Below, piece by piece: positions 46,231 through 56,735 of a DNA stretch of 64,000 bases. The notes below the pieces were generated by a model. That model saw only the letters and a list, made by a program, of their open reading frames with translations. It did not search any database and was not told the origin of the DNA. This DNA comes from Nelumbo lutea (taxonomy: Eukaryota; Streptophyta; Magnoliopsida; Proteales; Nelumbonaceae), in the NCBI GenBank assembly GCA_022828595.1, contig JAKGHH010000001.1, positions 141,813,017-141,877,016 on the forward strand, written 5' to 3'. Position numbers and translations under genes: made by a program. Every line of letters starts with the position of its first letter. Position 1 is the first letter of the stretch.

Positions 46231-47979
46231 TCAAGAGTTCCAGATTCCAGTCAATATACTACGAAATCTGTTTGTGGTCAACTTCCTAACAATTCTTTTG
46301 GCATCCGTAATTTCAGCTTCCGCAAGCTTTTCTAAATTTTTCAGGTAGCCAGAATTCAGGATCTTCCTCCTTCCACTGTTGCAACTGGTTAATGACATTA
46401 AAGCAGAGAGCATGAGCTTGTTCTTACCTGATTTTACCTCCCCCAGGTCGAGCAATTGCAGAATCCGGACAATGCCATCGTCTTCCTGGATGAATCTCTT
46501 CCGGTTCCTTGGGACCGAAATCAAACAATTGAGTGCTTCGGCCGCCATTTCTCTAATTTCAAAAGATTTTGCATCAAGTAGTCTCACCAACTCTCGCATA
46601 AAACCCGCATCTCCCATTGCCTTCTTAGTCTCCTCTGATGTCCCACAGAGACGAAGTGCCAACTTCACTGTCAATTCCTGAATCGAGACCTCACTGTTTC
46701 GGAGAAAGTAAAGAAGACGATCAAGAAACCCATATCCAATCAGGAGGTTCAGAGAACTCGCGGAGGCGAAACAGAGACTCTCGATTGTTTTAAGCGCAGT
46801 TTCTCGAGCCTTGGAGGAGGAGGAAGATCTAGGATCCAAGTTACGGACCAGCAAGTGGATTCCTCCATCTCTGGTGACCATCTGTCGAATAGGTTCATCA
46901 TCAGAAGCCATAATTTGAAGGAATTCGATAGCATTCATCTGCGAGGCTTCGTCTTTCGATCTTATAAGCTTGACGAAGGCCGAGATTGCGCCTTCTTCAA
47001 CCATGAACCTTTTGATCTCCTCCACTCCAGCTAGATTCTTTAGAACCCCACAAGCGGGAACAATAGACACACCTCCTCTGCCATCACAAGAGGTGCAGAA
47101 CTTCAACAGAGCTGTTACTCCACCGTGAGCAGAAACTGACCAAGCATTATCAGAATTCTCAGTTAGTTTCTGCAAAGCCCTTGCTGCTCTTTCTTTCGCC
47201 AAATCACTTCCACTCTCCAGAACCCGAATTAGAGGTGCAATGACCCCGGCCCCAACAACAACACCCTTGTACGTGTCAAACCCTGCTATCACCGAAATGG
47301 CTCTGGCCGATTCTTCTTGAATCTCCCTCTCTGCAAACTCAAGAAAGTTCACCAAGAGATTTATTACCTCACCTGTCTCAATAACAATCCTCACATATTT
47401 TTCGTCTTCCGCGACAACTTCATTTAAAGCCATCAAGGCCTGGCTTTTCATCCCTGAGTCTCCGATCTTCAGCCTTGTCAGCAAATCCCTGACATAGAAT
47501 TTCATGTCATCGCGATTAGCTCCAATACCTGGCTTTGACACAACAAGTGCATTACCGTGAAGAATTCCACAAGTGTAGATTGCTGTAAGATTCTTGCTAT
47601 GAAGATCGAATTTTGCAGACAATACATCCAGGTCGCTCTGCATAAGTAGCTTCCCGCTATAGGACAAGTTGACACACCGGCGAGCAATATCATAGCAGTC
47701 ATTAACGGTCGATTCTATACTGGGAATCAAGTCCAAGATGGACGAATTTTCCCCCAAGTTGCAATTCTCTGCAGCAATAAGACCAGAGTTCAGGTCCTCT
47801 AGCTTGGTGCGAATCGACTGCCATTTTACAGTAAACACTTTGATGGTATGAGTAAAAGATATCAACGATAATATAAGCTGTATCAATCGCCTGAGGAGGG
47901 ATTCTCCGGTTCCCACGTCCGACGAGTTTCGCTTGTCTGTTTCTTTATCTTCCTTCTGCTGTCCCATATCTGTGCTCAT
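46231..47979 (-). CDS. ARMADILLO-repeat protein (plant ARM superfamily, vacuolar protein 8-like)
   Basis: An uninterrupted 582-residue frame with no intron needed. Residues 1-25 are charged; a hydrophobic helix (LIQLILSLISF) follows at about 32-42. A helical N-terminal domain continues to about residue 150, with motifs YSGKLLMQSDLDVLSAKFDL and KFYVRDLLTRLKIGD. From about 165 to the end, tandem ARM repeats of about 42 residues are recognisable: QALMALNEVVAEDEKYVRIV, EESARAISVIAGFDTYKG, AKERAARALQKLTENSDN, QMNAIEFLQIMASDDEPIRQ, EMAAEALNCLISVPRNRKRF. The repeats form a right-handed superhelix used for protein binding; there is no U-box, F-box or kinase domain. Arabidopsis has small single-exon members of this type (such as the At5g50900 kind, from memory), mostly of unknown function; plant relatives are often annotated 'vacuolar protein 8'. 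The start ATG has the context AAGCAATGAGC. This is the only clearly intact gene in the window, and its composition is markedly less AT-rich than its surroundings. Confidence 0.93.
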   Translation of the reverse strand: MSTDMGQQKEDKETDKRNSSDVGTGESLLRRLIQLILSLISFTHTIKVFTVKWQSIRTKLEDLNSGLIAAENCNLGENSSILDLIPSIESTVNDCYDIARRCVNLSYSGKLLMQSDLDVLSAKFDLHSKNLTAIYTCGILHGNALVVSKPGIGANRDDMKFYVRDLLTRLKIGDSGMKSQALMALNEVVAEDEKYVRIVIETGEVINLLVNFLEFAEREIQEESARAISVIAGFDTYKGVVVGAGVIAPLIRVLESGSDLAKERAARALQKLTENSDNAWSVSAHGGVTALLKFCTSCDGRGGVSIVPACGVLKNLAGVEEIKRFMVEEGAISAFVKLIRSKDEASQMNAIEFLQIMASDDEPIRQMVTRDGGIHLLVRNLDPRSSSSSKARETALKTIESLCFASASSLNLLIGYGFLDRLLYFLRNSEVSIQELTVKLALRLCGTSEETKKAMGDAGFMRELVRLLDAKSFEIREMAAEALNCLISVPRNRKRFIQEDDGIVRILQLLDLGEVKSGKNKLMLSALMSLTSCNSGRRKILNSGYLKNLEKLAEAEITDAKRIVRKLTTNRFRSILTGIWNS

Positions 47980-48194
47980 TGCTTAGGAGGCAAACGCATC
48001 TTTTGCTGAATTAGGTCACATAACTCCGGCGGAGTAGTCCAAACGATGTCTCCGACTCTCCGGCAAGTAGTTAGAAGTGTGAAAGACCTGAAAGAAATAA
48101 AACTGGATGATATCAGACGGAGAAGGCATCTATAGAATGTCTCTCTTTTTATCCTGTGAATGCACATGAAGCTGAATTGGAATTTACTGGTCAT
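47976..48194 (-). other. Upstream ORF overlapping the ARM start (ATGA)
   Basis: A 72-codon frame on the same strand, starting at 48194. Its TGA stop overlaps the main ATG (ATGA), so it would end exactly where the ARM protein begins. A TATA-like AGGATAAAAAGAGAG lies on the minus strand at about 48141-48155. If that is the core promoter, the uORF start is outside the transcript. A CAG|G acceptor-like site with a preceding T-rich tract occurs near 48088-48100. No motif is recognised in the uORF. Confidence 0.35.
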
Positions 48195-48768
48195 TTACCA
48201 CATTGACCCTTACTCTGGGCTGGGAGGTGGGGGGACCGGATAACCGTTGATGGTCAATGGACTGGTGTTGGGGCCATTTGGGTAATTGGCAAAATCAATG
48301 GTTATTTTGGGGCGTTAAAAAGGGAAATAATTTTTATTTAGGAATTAGGAAGGTGTCGTGGGTTGGTGAGAAGGAAAGGGTTCATGATGAGGGACAAAAT
48401 ATGGTGGAGTTTTATCACTTCTGATGATTTTATATGAATGTGTAAATAAATAATAACAATAGCCTTTTGGCTTGATTAGCTTTATAAATTTTTAATATGG
48501 ATAATTATTTTTAATAAGTATGAATTAAGTAACCTGAGGCTGTGAATTTTTTTGGTAGTGTTGCTTGCTATCGTAAATACCATGCCACATGTTAATTAGG
48601 ATGTTTACTACAACCACTATTTATTTATTTGACATGTAATAAGATAAATTTAGTATGTATTGTTTTGGTAATAACTTCTTAATAAAAATTTTACTAAATT
48701 AGGTTCTATGGAATGAGAAGTCACAGAATTGATCTTATTTTATTATTCAATCAATAAAATAATACTTA
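48195..48768. promoter_or_regulatory. Presumed upstream region of the ARM gene
   Basis: No gene. G-rich at 48215-48390, then AT-rich. Expected to contain the promoter of the minus-strand ARM gene, but I see no specific control element. Confidence 0.4.
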
Positions 48769-49210
48769 GACTCATTACGGAAGGAGTACAAATACAAATA
48801 CAAATACATAGAGTGTAAAACCTTGTATCTTATATTATTTTGTATGTATTTGTATTGTATATATCTGTATTTTTATTCTTTTCAAATTTAGTTTGGAAGG
48901 AATACAAATACAAATATAAATATGTACAGTGCAAATACATATAAAATAATACAAAATACAATGTGTTTTTGGACTGTACATATTTGTATTTATATTCTTT
49001 CCAAAGGCTCAGTTTGGAAGGAGTACAAATATAAATATATACAGTATAAATTCATACAAAATAGTATAAAATAAAAGGTTTTGCAATCTACATATTTGTA
49101 TTTGTATTCATTCTAAATGGAGCCTTAGATGCAAAATATGTACAGTATAAATACAAAATGTAAGGTTTTACACTCTACATAATTGTATTTGTACTTCTTC
49201 CAAACTGAGC
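48769..49210. repeat. Tandem Tourist-like MITE array
   Basis: Four consecutive, partly palindromic units of about 90-120 bp. Each opens with a form of GGCTCAGTTTGGAAGGAGTA and closes with the complement (TACTTCTTCCAAACTGAGC-like), with 'acaaatacaaata' and 'gtatttgtattt' inside. Unit borders lie near 48890, 49008 and 49121. The left flank is TTA (48766-48768), consistent with a PIF/Harbinger TTA target. A fragment of the same family is at 23585-23700. Non-coding. Confidence 0.72.
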
Positions 49211-49214
49211 TTTA

Positions 49215-49608
49215 GGCTCCATTTATTTGCAATACAAATGTCGAAGCAGGGTATTTATGTATTGCAATTCGCGTTTGTGAGTATTTATTTGACATGTAAA
49301 AAAGTAATGATTATCAGATTAAAATTATATTTTTTTTGACATTTTTGTATTCTAAAAAGATAGCATTACTATACCTATTTGTTGGATACAATTTTGTATT
49401 CTTTTGATAATGAACTTTTTAACCAAAGTTAAGGCATTGGAGTATAAGATAGTTGGAGCATTTAATGATGGGATCCACACTTAGCACTGATTTCAAACAA
49501 ACAACAAGAGTGCAAAAACAATTTAAGATCTTAATCATGTTTGCATTCATGAATGAAAAGAGAATAAATATGCAATTTACATATTTACAATTGCAAGCAA
49601 ATACAGCC
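49215..49608. mobile_element. Tourist-like (PIF/Harbinger) MITE
   Basis: 394 bp. Left end GGCTCCATTTATTTGCAATAC; right end is the complement of GGCTGTATTTGCTTGCAATTG. TTA on both sides (49212-49214 and 49609-49611). It directly follows the tandem array. Non-coding; the open frame at 49453 crosses its end and is not a gene. Confidence 0.8.
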
Positions 49609-49611
49609 TTA

Positions 49612-50590
49612 GATGCAAAATGTGGGGCTTCATTTGCCAGGTGCTTTCAGCTTGGGATTACCTTTACAAAATGTGGGGGTAATTGTATCTTGATAAACAA
49701 GAGAGGAAAAAGAAGGGAAGATGAAAAATGAAAAGAAAAGACATGTACTTTTTCTTTCCTATTCTTCGTGAAGAGTAAGCACAGAAAAAGGCTCCCAAAG
49801 GCTAAAGCCACCACCCATGCAAAGACAAAATCTTAAGAAAGAAACCTAGAAGACACTTTTTGTTACAGGGATATATAAATGTATATAAATTCCTCAGCGT
49901 TCAGCAATGCAGCAGATACATACAACCCATAGCATGATTAGGTGGCCAATTCCTGAAAATGGATGTGGGTTGTGTCCCTTATATCATGGATCATTATTTT
50001 ATATAACCCACTTGCAGTGATTACACTCTGTAACAAAGATCAAAAGCTGACCTGATTTAAATTTTTTATTCATGAAGTAATTATCAAGGGGCTGTTTTGC
50101 TTAAACTTTATTAAGTGGGATTGGAGGCATTTATTTTTTTTCCTCTTTTCGTCATTGTTTATCCTAATGATAAGCGTGTTTGGCTAGAGACTATGTAAGC
50201 AAATGTTTATTGCACCCAGCAGAGATGGTCTAATTTTGGATTGATCATAGAGCTGGAACAATATTAATTAGTCTTTTTCTTTTCTTTTCTTTAATTACGC
50301 CAATGGGAATGGAACACTCAATCATCAATGTAAAACAATACAAAGAATCATGATGAGTTGTTCCACAATAAAACCTAGAGGTTGACAGTTGACACCAAGT
50401 CCTAGCACGGATTAAGGAAGACCCCTATTTTTTTGGCTTACACATGAGCTATCTAGTTACAATTTATGGGCCATATATTTGAACGTAATACATGAGAAAT
50501 TTGTATCAAAAATTAAAAAATAAATAAATTAATTAAGTATCAGGCTTCTGCACTGAGCGACCCACTTGGGCACTTAACAATCTGTATCCT
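49612..50590. other. Intergenic DNA without recognised features
   Basis: AT-rich, with unique-looking stretches (49690-50450). I see no gene, repeat or motif of note here. Confidence 0.5.
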
Positions 50591-50594
50591 GTAG

Positions 50595-50867
50595 GATGGT
50601 TTTCAAAACCGGATCGGACTGGAAAAACCGGGAAGTGGTCAGGTGATTGGTTCCATTTTTCAATAAAATTGGATTTTTGCCAAAAACTGTTGATTTTGGT
50701 CAGCAAACTGCTGACCTGGATGGTTAACCATTCAATCGGTTTTGACGGTTTATAATTATTTTTTTATTTTTTGTCAAAATGGACCGATTGTTTGGTTCAA
50801 ACTGTCAGACCGTTCGACCCAGGAACCGGACCCTAGACAGGTTTGTTCTTGGGGTCAGTTTTAAAAA
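50595..50867. mobile_element. Inverted-terminus element (candidate, hAT-like)
   Basis: Left end GGTTTTCAAAACCGGATCGG; right end is the complement of GGTTTTTAAAACTGACCCC. The inside has 'accggatcgg' and 'aaccgattg' words. No target duplication found, so class is uncertain. Confidence 0.5.
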
Positions 50868-50984
50868 CCTCCTCATTATGTAGTGAGCAAGAGTACTCTA
50901 TTATTAACAATCTGTAGGAGACAAGAACCCAACTTAATTAGTGAAGTGCATCCTGTCCTTGATTTGAAATGGAGTTTATCTTTA

Positions 50985-51747
50985 GGGAAATTGTTTAAAA
51001 CTCACCATGAGTTCTCAATGTTTCTTTTAAATTCACCGTAACTTTTTAAAATGTCTAAAATTCATCACGTCAGTAAGTTTTTATTTTCCAAAACTCACCT
51101 TCCGTAGTGCACCGTTGATGCTTCTTAACAAAGGTGTCCATGTCAGCATAATTAACAATTTTTATGACTAAATTACCCTTGAATGGTGAGTTAGAGGAAA
51201 ATTGGTGTTTTTCTGTTTTTCTAGTGTTTTGTTATAATTTCCAATGCTTTTTATAATTTCTGTATTTTTGCATTTTCTATTTTCTATATTCTATAAATTT
51301 TCATGTATTTTTGTTATTTATTTGCAATTTTTGTGTTTTTCTATAATTTTTGGCGTTTCTCTACAATTTTTATTTTCTGATTTTGTTTTTCAATTTCTAT
51401 AGTTTCTATAATTTGAAAATAATTTTTTATTTTGTTTGCAATTTTTATAATTTTTATATATTTTTTGTAATTTCTATGTTTTTATGTATTTTATATTTGA
51501 AAATATTTTTTTAAAATTTTCATTTTTTCATGTCTAAATATTAAAATGGTAATATATTAGCACCCATTAATTTATTTTGTATATATTTTATTTTTTCTAT
51601 GAAAGTTAAAATGGTAATATATTGACACCTATTAGTCTATTTAACGTCAAATTAGTGACATGCATGGTGAGTTTTAGACATTTTGAAAAGTTGTGATGAA
51701 TTTAAGAAAAATGCTAAAAACTCATGGTGAATTTTAGACAACTTCCC
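50985..51747. mobile_element. Mutator-like non-autonomous element, perfect 9-bp duplication
   Basis: 763 bp. The left arm (50985-51085) pairs with the right arm (51650-51747) over about 95 bp: both read GGGAA(A/G)TTGT-type ends, then AAAACTCACCATGAG, 'TTTAAATTCA' and 'AAAATGTCTAAAA'. Flanks are ttatcttta on both sides (50976-50984 and 51748-51756), a perfect 9-bp target duplication. The middle is a T-rich tract with 'ttttgtaatttctatg' words. No transposase. Confidence 0.92.
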
Positions 51748-51756
51748 TTATCTTTA

Positions 51757-52436
51757 TATCATTCATGGTTCTTCAATAATTGGTTCCCATTGATAATGGG
51801 TCCTCAGGGTCCTAAATCATGTCCCTTGAGTAAGACTTAACCTTTATCGTTGATCTTGTGATAAGTTGTAAATTTAACAAAGAAAAGCTTAGTGTTAGGT
51901 AAACAAACAGGTGAGTCAATAATGATGAAGAGAGTGATTGTTGAAGAAATAATTGAGTAGGAAAGAAGTGTAAGGTAGAAGAACAGATACATAGTGCCTT
52001 AGCTTTGAAGAGAACGGGTACAATAACAATATTTCCATTTCGTCTACTCAAATGAAAGAGAAGTCATAAGACAACTCAAACTGATACATCGGAAAAGCTT
52101 GCTTCAAGGGAGGACACGGCATAATTTCTACCTTCAAGGGGAGAGGAAGGTGGGGAAATGGACTTTGTTATCTATTAAAATACACCACTAAGATGGGAAT
52201 TACTCCATTTGATTAGTCTGTCAAAACTCAAGAGGACTACATTATTTGATATATTGATCATATAGGTCCTCCAAAGTTTTATTTCTTTATCCATGAGATA
52301 GATTACAAACACTTTTTTTTCCAATTAATGAATCAAATATTTTATTTCTTTATCCATGAGATAGATTACAAGTAGTTAATCACCAAGCTATGCTAATTAG
52401 ACTACTGATCGAATCGAATTTGTTCGTGACTCATGA
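51757..52436. other. Intergenic DNA without recognised features
   Basis: No gene; 52280-52370 contains two copies of 'tttatttctttatccatgag' about 55 bases apart, a small local duplication. Confidence 0.5.
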
Positions 52437-52786
52437 TGCAATATCAAGTCATGACTGGCAACTAGGCAAGAGCCCTCAAGAGATTTTAATACATATAATA
52501 TGTGAACATGGACTTTAGTACCCTAAATGAGTCGATGATTAGACCCATTATATCTTAGTGATTTATTATTAAAACTTCACCCAAGATTCTAATCTCCTTG
52601 GGCTATGGGCCTGCAATATCAAGTCATGACTGGCAACTAGGCAAGAGCCCTCAAGAGATTTTAATACATATAATATGTGAACATGGACTTTAGTACCCTA
52701 AATGAGTCGATGATTAGACCCATTATATCTTAGTGATTTATTATTAAAACTTCACCCAAGATTCTAATCTCCTTGGGCTATGGGCC
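52437..52786. repeat. Exact 175-bp tandem duplication
   Basis: 52437-52611 and 52612-52786 read the same base for base (tgcaatatcaagtcatgact ... ccttgggctatgggcc), with no difference found by eye. The second copy continues into unique sequence (tagggcttccc). Non-coding. Confidence 0.88.
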
Positions 52787-53276
52787 TAGGGCTTCCCTGC
52801 AAGTACTAACCTACTACCTCTCTTCAAAGAGATGGATGTATCAGATGGTTCTGGCATCACAAAATTCGTTAGGCCAGGCAGGCATCAATTCCAGATTAAA
52901 CTGTTAAACCATCAAGACTAGAAGCTTCAGACCAATTATTTTATGTCTATCCACACTAATGGGTTGAACCGGATTCGACCATAGGTCCAACCCGAATTTT
53001 CCTACCGCATCAAATGGGTCAAGAACGAGGTCACATTGGAGATTTGACATGTTCAAGCTAAGAAAGCAATACTCACACTGAAAAGTATACTTGTGAATCA
53101 GCAAAATGTTTCTCCATACTTCACATCATAGAGGACCTATCGTGAAGAGCCTGTGAGGGTGCAGCGTTTATGCTGACAATATCTAGGTCGATATACGGCT
53201 TCTGTTCTCTGGTCCCGTCCTACCTGTAAATCTGTAATGTTGCAGACATATATAATCACTATATTTCATATATCAA

Positions 53277-53315
<39 letters not shown>

Positions 53316-53377
53316 CACAAACTTTTATATAAATCCGGACCTCACAGTTTCTTTTATATATATGCTGTAATGTTGCA

Positions 53378-53429
<52 letters not shown>

Positions 53430-53845
53430 CACAAGTCTGCACATGGGGAACATCTCCCGTGTTAGTGAGGTTGGTATGAGGCGCGCTGGTGAGGAGCAGA
53501 TACCAGTTTCTTTTATATATGCAGACTTGTTGTCAGTACAATTGATAAGGCTCCTAAACTTCAAATGAAAGCGTTTTAAAAAAACTTAAAAATTAAAAAA
53601 AAAATGAAGGTTTTCCTGAAAATTACTTTTTTTTTACATCTTGGTTCGTGTAAAATGATCGTTGAAAATGAATATTTTTCAAAATATGAGTATTAATTTT
53701 GTTGCATTTTTTAACAAAGATATGACCTCTCAAGCTGAACGGTTTGGTAGCATTGGTCCTTTGCCTAAGCTTTTTCTTTTAAACCAAACACAGCATAAAG
53801 GAATGCCAAATTGTAGTACCTATTTACTTGGGAGATTTGTACAAT
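52787..53845. other. Intergenic DNA with duplicated AT microsatellites
   Basis: Two (AT)n runs (53278-53311 and 53381-53425) each follow 'ctgtaatgttgcagacatat' and precede 'aatatcacaa', so the block was duplicated. 'cagtttcttttatatat' also appears near 53345 and again near 53505. No gene. Confidence 0.6.
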
Positions 53846-53851
53846 GGGTAA

Positions 53852-54622
53852 TGATGTACTGCGATCTAGCTGTTCTCGCATGCCTGATAACTCGAACGCT
53901 GATTCGGGTAATGATGTAGTGCGATCTAGCTGTTCTCGCGTGCCTGATAACTCGAACGCTGATTCGGAAAATTGTCTTATTAGGGGTCGAGCTCTAGATG
54001 ACCGAGCTATTATGTTCTGTCAGAGAGGTAGAATTAGTGTGCCCGAGTTGTCTTTACCTGGGGTGAGCAATTCAATGCTTAAGTCAGAGAGTTGTTTGAG
54101 AGTTCTTTAGGAGATGAGAGTATTTTAGAGTTTAATTGTGCGTACCTTCATTGGTAAGAATGAGGGTTTTATATAAATGTGAGTGACCTGAATCTTCTCA
54201 CAACGGGTCTCCTGTTCTCACGGAGCCGTTTCCACTCACTTGGGAGAGTAATTACGTCAGTTACATAATCTGTGTGGGGGTTACGGTTCATCCAATTAAC
54301 TCTGATGCATGCGATGCAGTAGGCTAGCCTAACAGTTGATTCATTGGCACTCCGGAGATCTCAAGCTGATAAAATATCTATGAGACAAGTCGACTACCTC
54401 ACCTTGTAGATCGCTACAGGTTCTTACAGCTTGACCGATCTCTAAGGTAAGTCGCCATATGTTGGGAGACCTGTTAGCCCAACCCGGCCGAGGTAGTAGA
54501 GGTTGGCCGAGGCGAGGTATTTTAGGCTGACTCGCTAAACTGGTTCACTTACTCAGCGTCGATGTATCGCTTAAATGCCACATATCGTGATGGAATTCAG
54601 ATGACCAAATTAACCCTCATCA
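53852..54622. mobile_element. Solo LTR of a Tat-like Gypsy family
   Basis: 771 bp, from TGATGTACTGCGATCTAGCT to CCCTCATCA. The ends match the TGATG...CATCA termini of the element at 29386-39642 (compare TGATGGAGCACGATCTGG), and inside both have 'aattgtgcgtac' and a ttttatata box. Flanks ggtaa (53847-53851) and gataa (54623-54627) match at 4 of 5 bases. No internal region remains, so it is a solo LTR. Its first 60 bp are duplicated in tandem (53846-53905 and 53906-53965, with a few differences). Confidence 0.72.
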
Positions 54623-54627
54623 GATAA

Positions 54628-55879
54628 TTGTTGCCTTGGGGAGGGTTATTGAACCCATTACACATATTTAGGTTCGGAGTGCTGATATTAATCAGTTGCA
54701 AATTTTACACCTGGTTTAGATTTACGTCCTTTTGCTTGCCACACCATATTTTGCACTCCTAGCTGATACACGGCTTGCATCTCAAAAATTTGTACGAACT
54801 TCTTTCGACCATATTTCTCTTTTATATGAAGTGGGCATCTGTCTTATCATTTTGCTTCTATTTTTCTACACTCAATGAATAGCCTTCCTCCTGTCCCCAT
54901 TCTTTTTCATATAAAGTGGGCATCACGTCATTTTGTTTCCCAATTTCACTATTCAAAAACAAACAAAACAAATCCAAACATGAAATAAGGTAAGCCAAAA
55001 TTGACAGTCAGCGGCCCATCTGCACTCTATGCATTTACAATAGTGCAAATTTCGTTTGTATTGTATACAAATTAATAGAGTCTAAATATCATTTCCAAGA
55101 AAATCACTTATTTTTCTTCGTTGTTTATGATGTGTATTTTGGTTATGCTCCTCTAATTTCTGAATGACCATACGATCCTCGTCAAGACTGACTCTGAACC
55201 CATGCTCACAAATCTCACAATAATAAAAAATTTGTAATTTCACAAGAATCTCTACACCAAAAGTGGTCCATGCATGAACGAAAATTTTGGCAAGATGAGA
55301 GGTTGTCTTTTCTTTTCAATCATGCATATATGGTGAGGTACAAGAAATCAAGGTGTTTCTACTTTCTACAATTTCCAATGTCAATACCAAATGGTCATAG
55401 AATGGGGTTTGATCAGATTGTAAACCAAATTATGATCAAATTCCATTTTCCAAAACCTCACTTACTCTAGATTTCTTCTAATAAAAAGTAGAACGATCAA
55501 GTTCAAATATGTCATTGCATGCATCTTCTCTTCTTAATGGATAGAGTATTTATATATAAATAAATTAAGAAAAATTAATTGCTCTCTCCTAAATCGTTGA
55601 GTGAGAAATGATTCTATTCTCTCGTTCCATACACAAATGTGCATCTGTTGTGAAGGACCCCATCTTAATTGAGATTTGAGATGGTTCTCGGCGTCACTTC
55701 CATGGTGGAGATCTGGAATCAAACCCGTAAAAGTCTGTGGCATGGCTGGTTGGATCTCACATGCATTCTGCCCTATCTCCACCTTTGTGTCCATATTGAG
55801 AGCGGACTTTGTTCTCACACTCTACTTACAACACTTGCAGCCATCCGTCGTATTTGTATGTTTTCATTCATAAGAACAT
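54628..55879. other. Intergenic DNA without recognised features
   Basis: No gene identified. Short frames such as 55534-55902 have no motifs. Confidence 0.5.
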
Positions 55880-56174
55880 GTTCCCAGAAAGAATTCAAAT
55901 AGAATTGAGAAGAAGATAAACAGAAAGAGAGAAAGAAGAAGAATGCTAGGAGAAAATAATAGTCAACCAGATTCTATATATTGATGTATTGGTCTTGCTT
56001 ATTTATTACAAGAGAGGTATAGATCTATTAGGATACAACTATTAGAGTTATGGATCAATACAGATGCTTGTCTTGTAGATAATTCAGGACTGTTAAGTTT
56101 TATCTTCTAGGTCCTTTATCTCCTTGTGAGTTACAGTAGGACTGAGACTCTCAATAGAGTCCTTATCTTCAATA
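55880..56174 (-). repeat. 3' LTR of the minus-strand Copia element (approximate)
   Basis: Minus strand: a polypurine tract TTTGAGGGGGCG ends at 56175, then the sequence TATTGAAGATAAGGACTC begins, as expected for an LTR start (canonical TGTTG changed to TATTG). The right border is firm; the left border (about 55880, ..TCTGGGAACA) is a guess. No second copy is in the window. Confidence 0.5.
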
Positions 56175-56578
56175 CGCCCCCTCAAACTCAACGATTGATC
56201 AGAAATGTTGAGTTTGGCCTTGAGGAAGAGAAATCGGGGTCGAGAAAGTCCTTTGATGAAGATGTCAGCACACCACAAAACTGGAGGAGATGGTATGTGA
56301 ATATGTAATTCCCTAAGGAGAGCTTGAAGCCAGATGACTTTGGCAGTAAGATTCGTAAAAGCTCTAAACTCGGCTTCTGCACTTGAGCAAGCAATTGTGG
56401 GCTGTTTGTGAGCTTGCCAAGAAACTAGGTTGGATCCAAGAAAGACGACAATACCCCCAATTGAGCGCCTATCATCTTGGCACCCCGCCCAGTCGGCATC
56501 ATAGTAACCATGGATAGACAGAGAGGAGGTAGCATAAAAATTCAATGAATCGGTAATCATAATATTCAAGTACCTCAA
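56175..56578 (-). pseudogene. Copia RNase H (minus-strand element), internally deleted
   Basis: Minus frame with LSIHGYYDADWAGCQDDRRS and SSAEAEFRAFTNLTAKVIWL, then LRELHIHIPSPPVLWCADIF and IKGLSRPRFLFLKAKLNI. About 40 residues between the 'LWC' catalytic region and 'ADIFIKGL' are missing, so the DN..H..HIEVDYHF segment is gone. The frame runs past 56175 into the LTR and stops at 56093-56095. Confidence 0.85.
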
Positions 56579-56735
56579 TATGCATTTGACAAATTTTCAT
56601 TGTGCATCAGTTGGACTCTGGAGGAACTAGCAGGCCTTGTTGACACTAAAGGAAATGTCCGGCCTAGTAATGGTGGCATATTGAAGAGAGCAAACAATAT
56701 TGTGATATTCAGTTGGATCTTCAAGAGGAGTGTCA

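Noticed and set aside
52902..53104. Minus frame with 'DLVLDPFDAVGKFGLDLWS'
   Set aside because: Short, in AT-rich repeat-like DNA, with no recognisable family.
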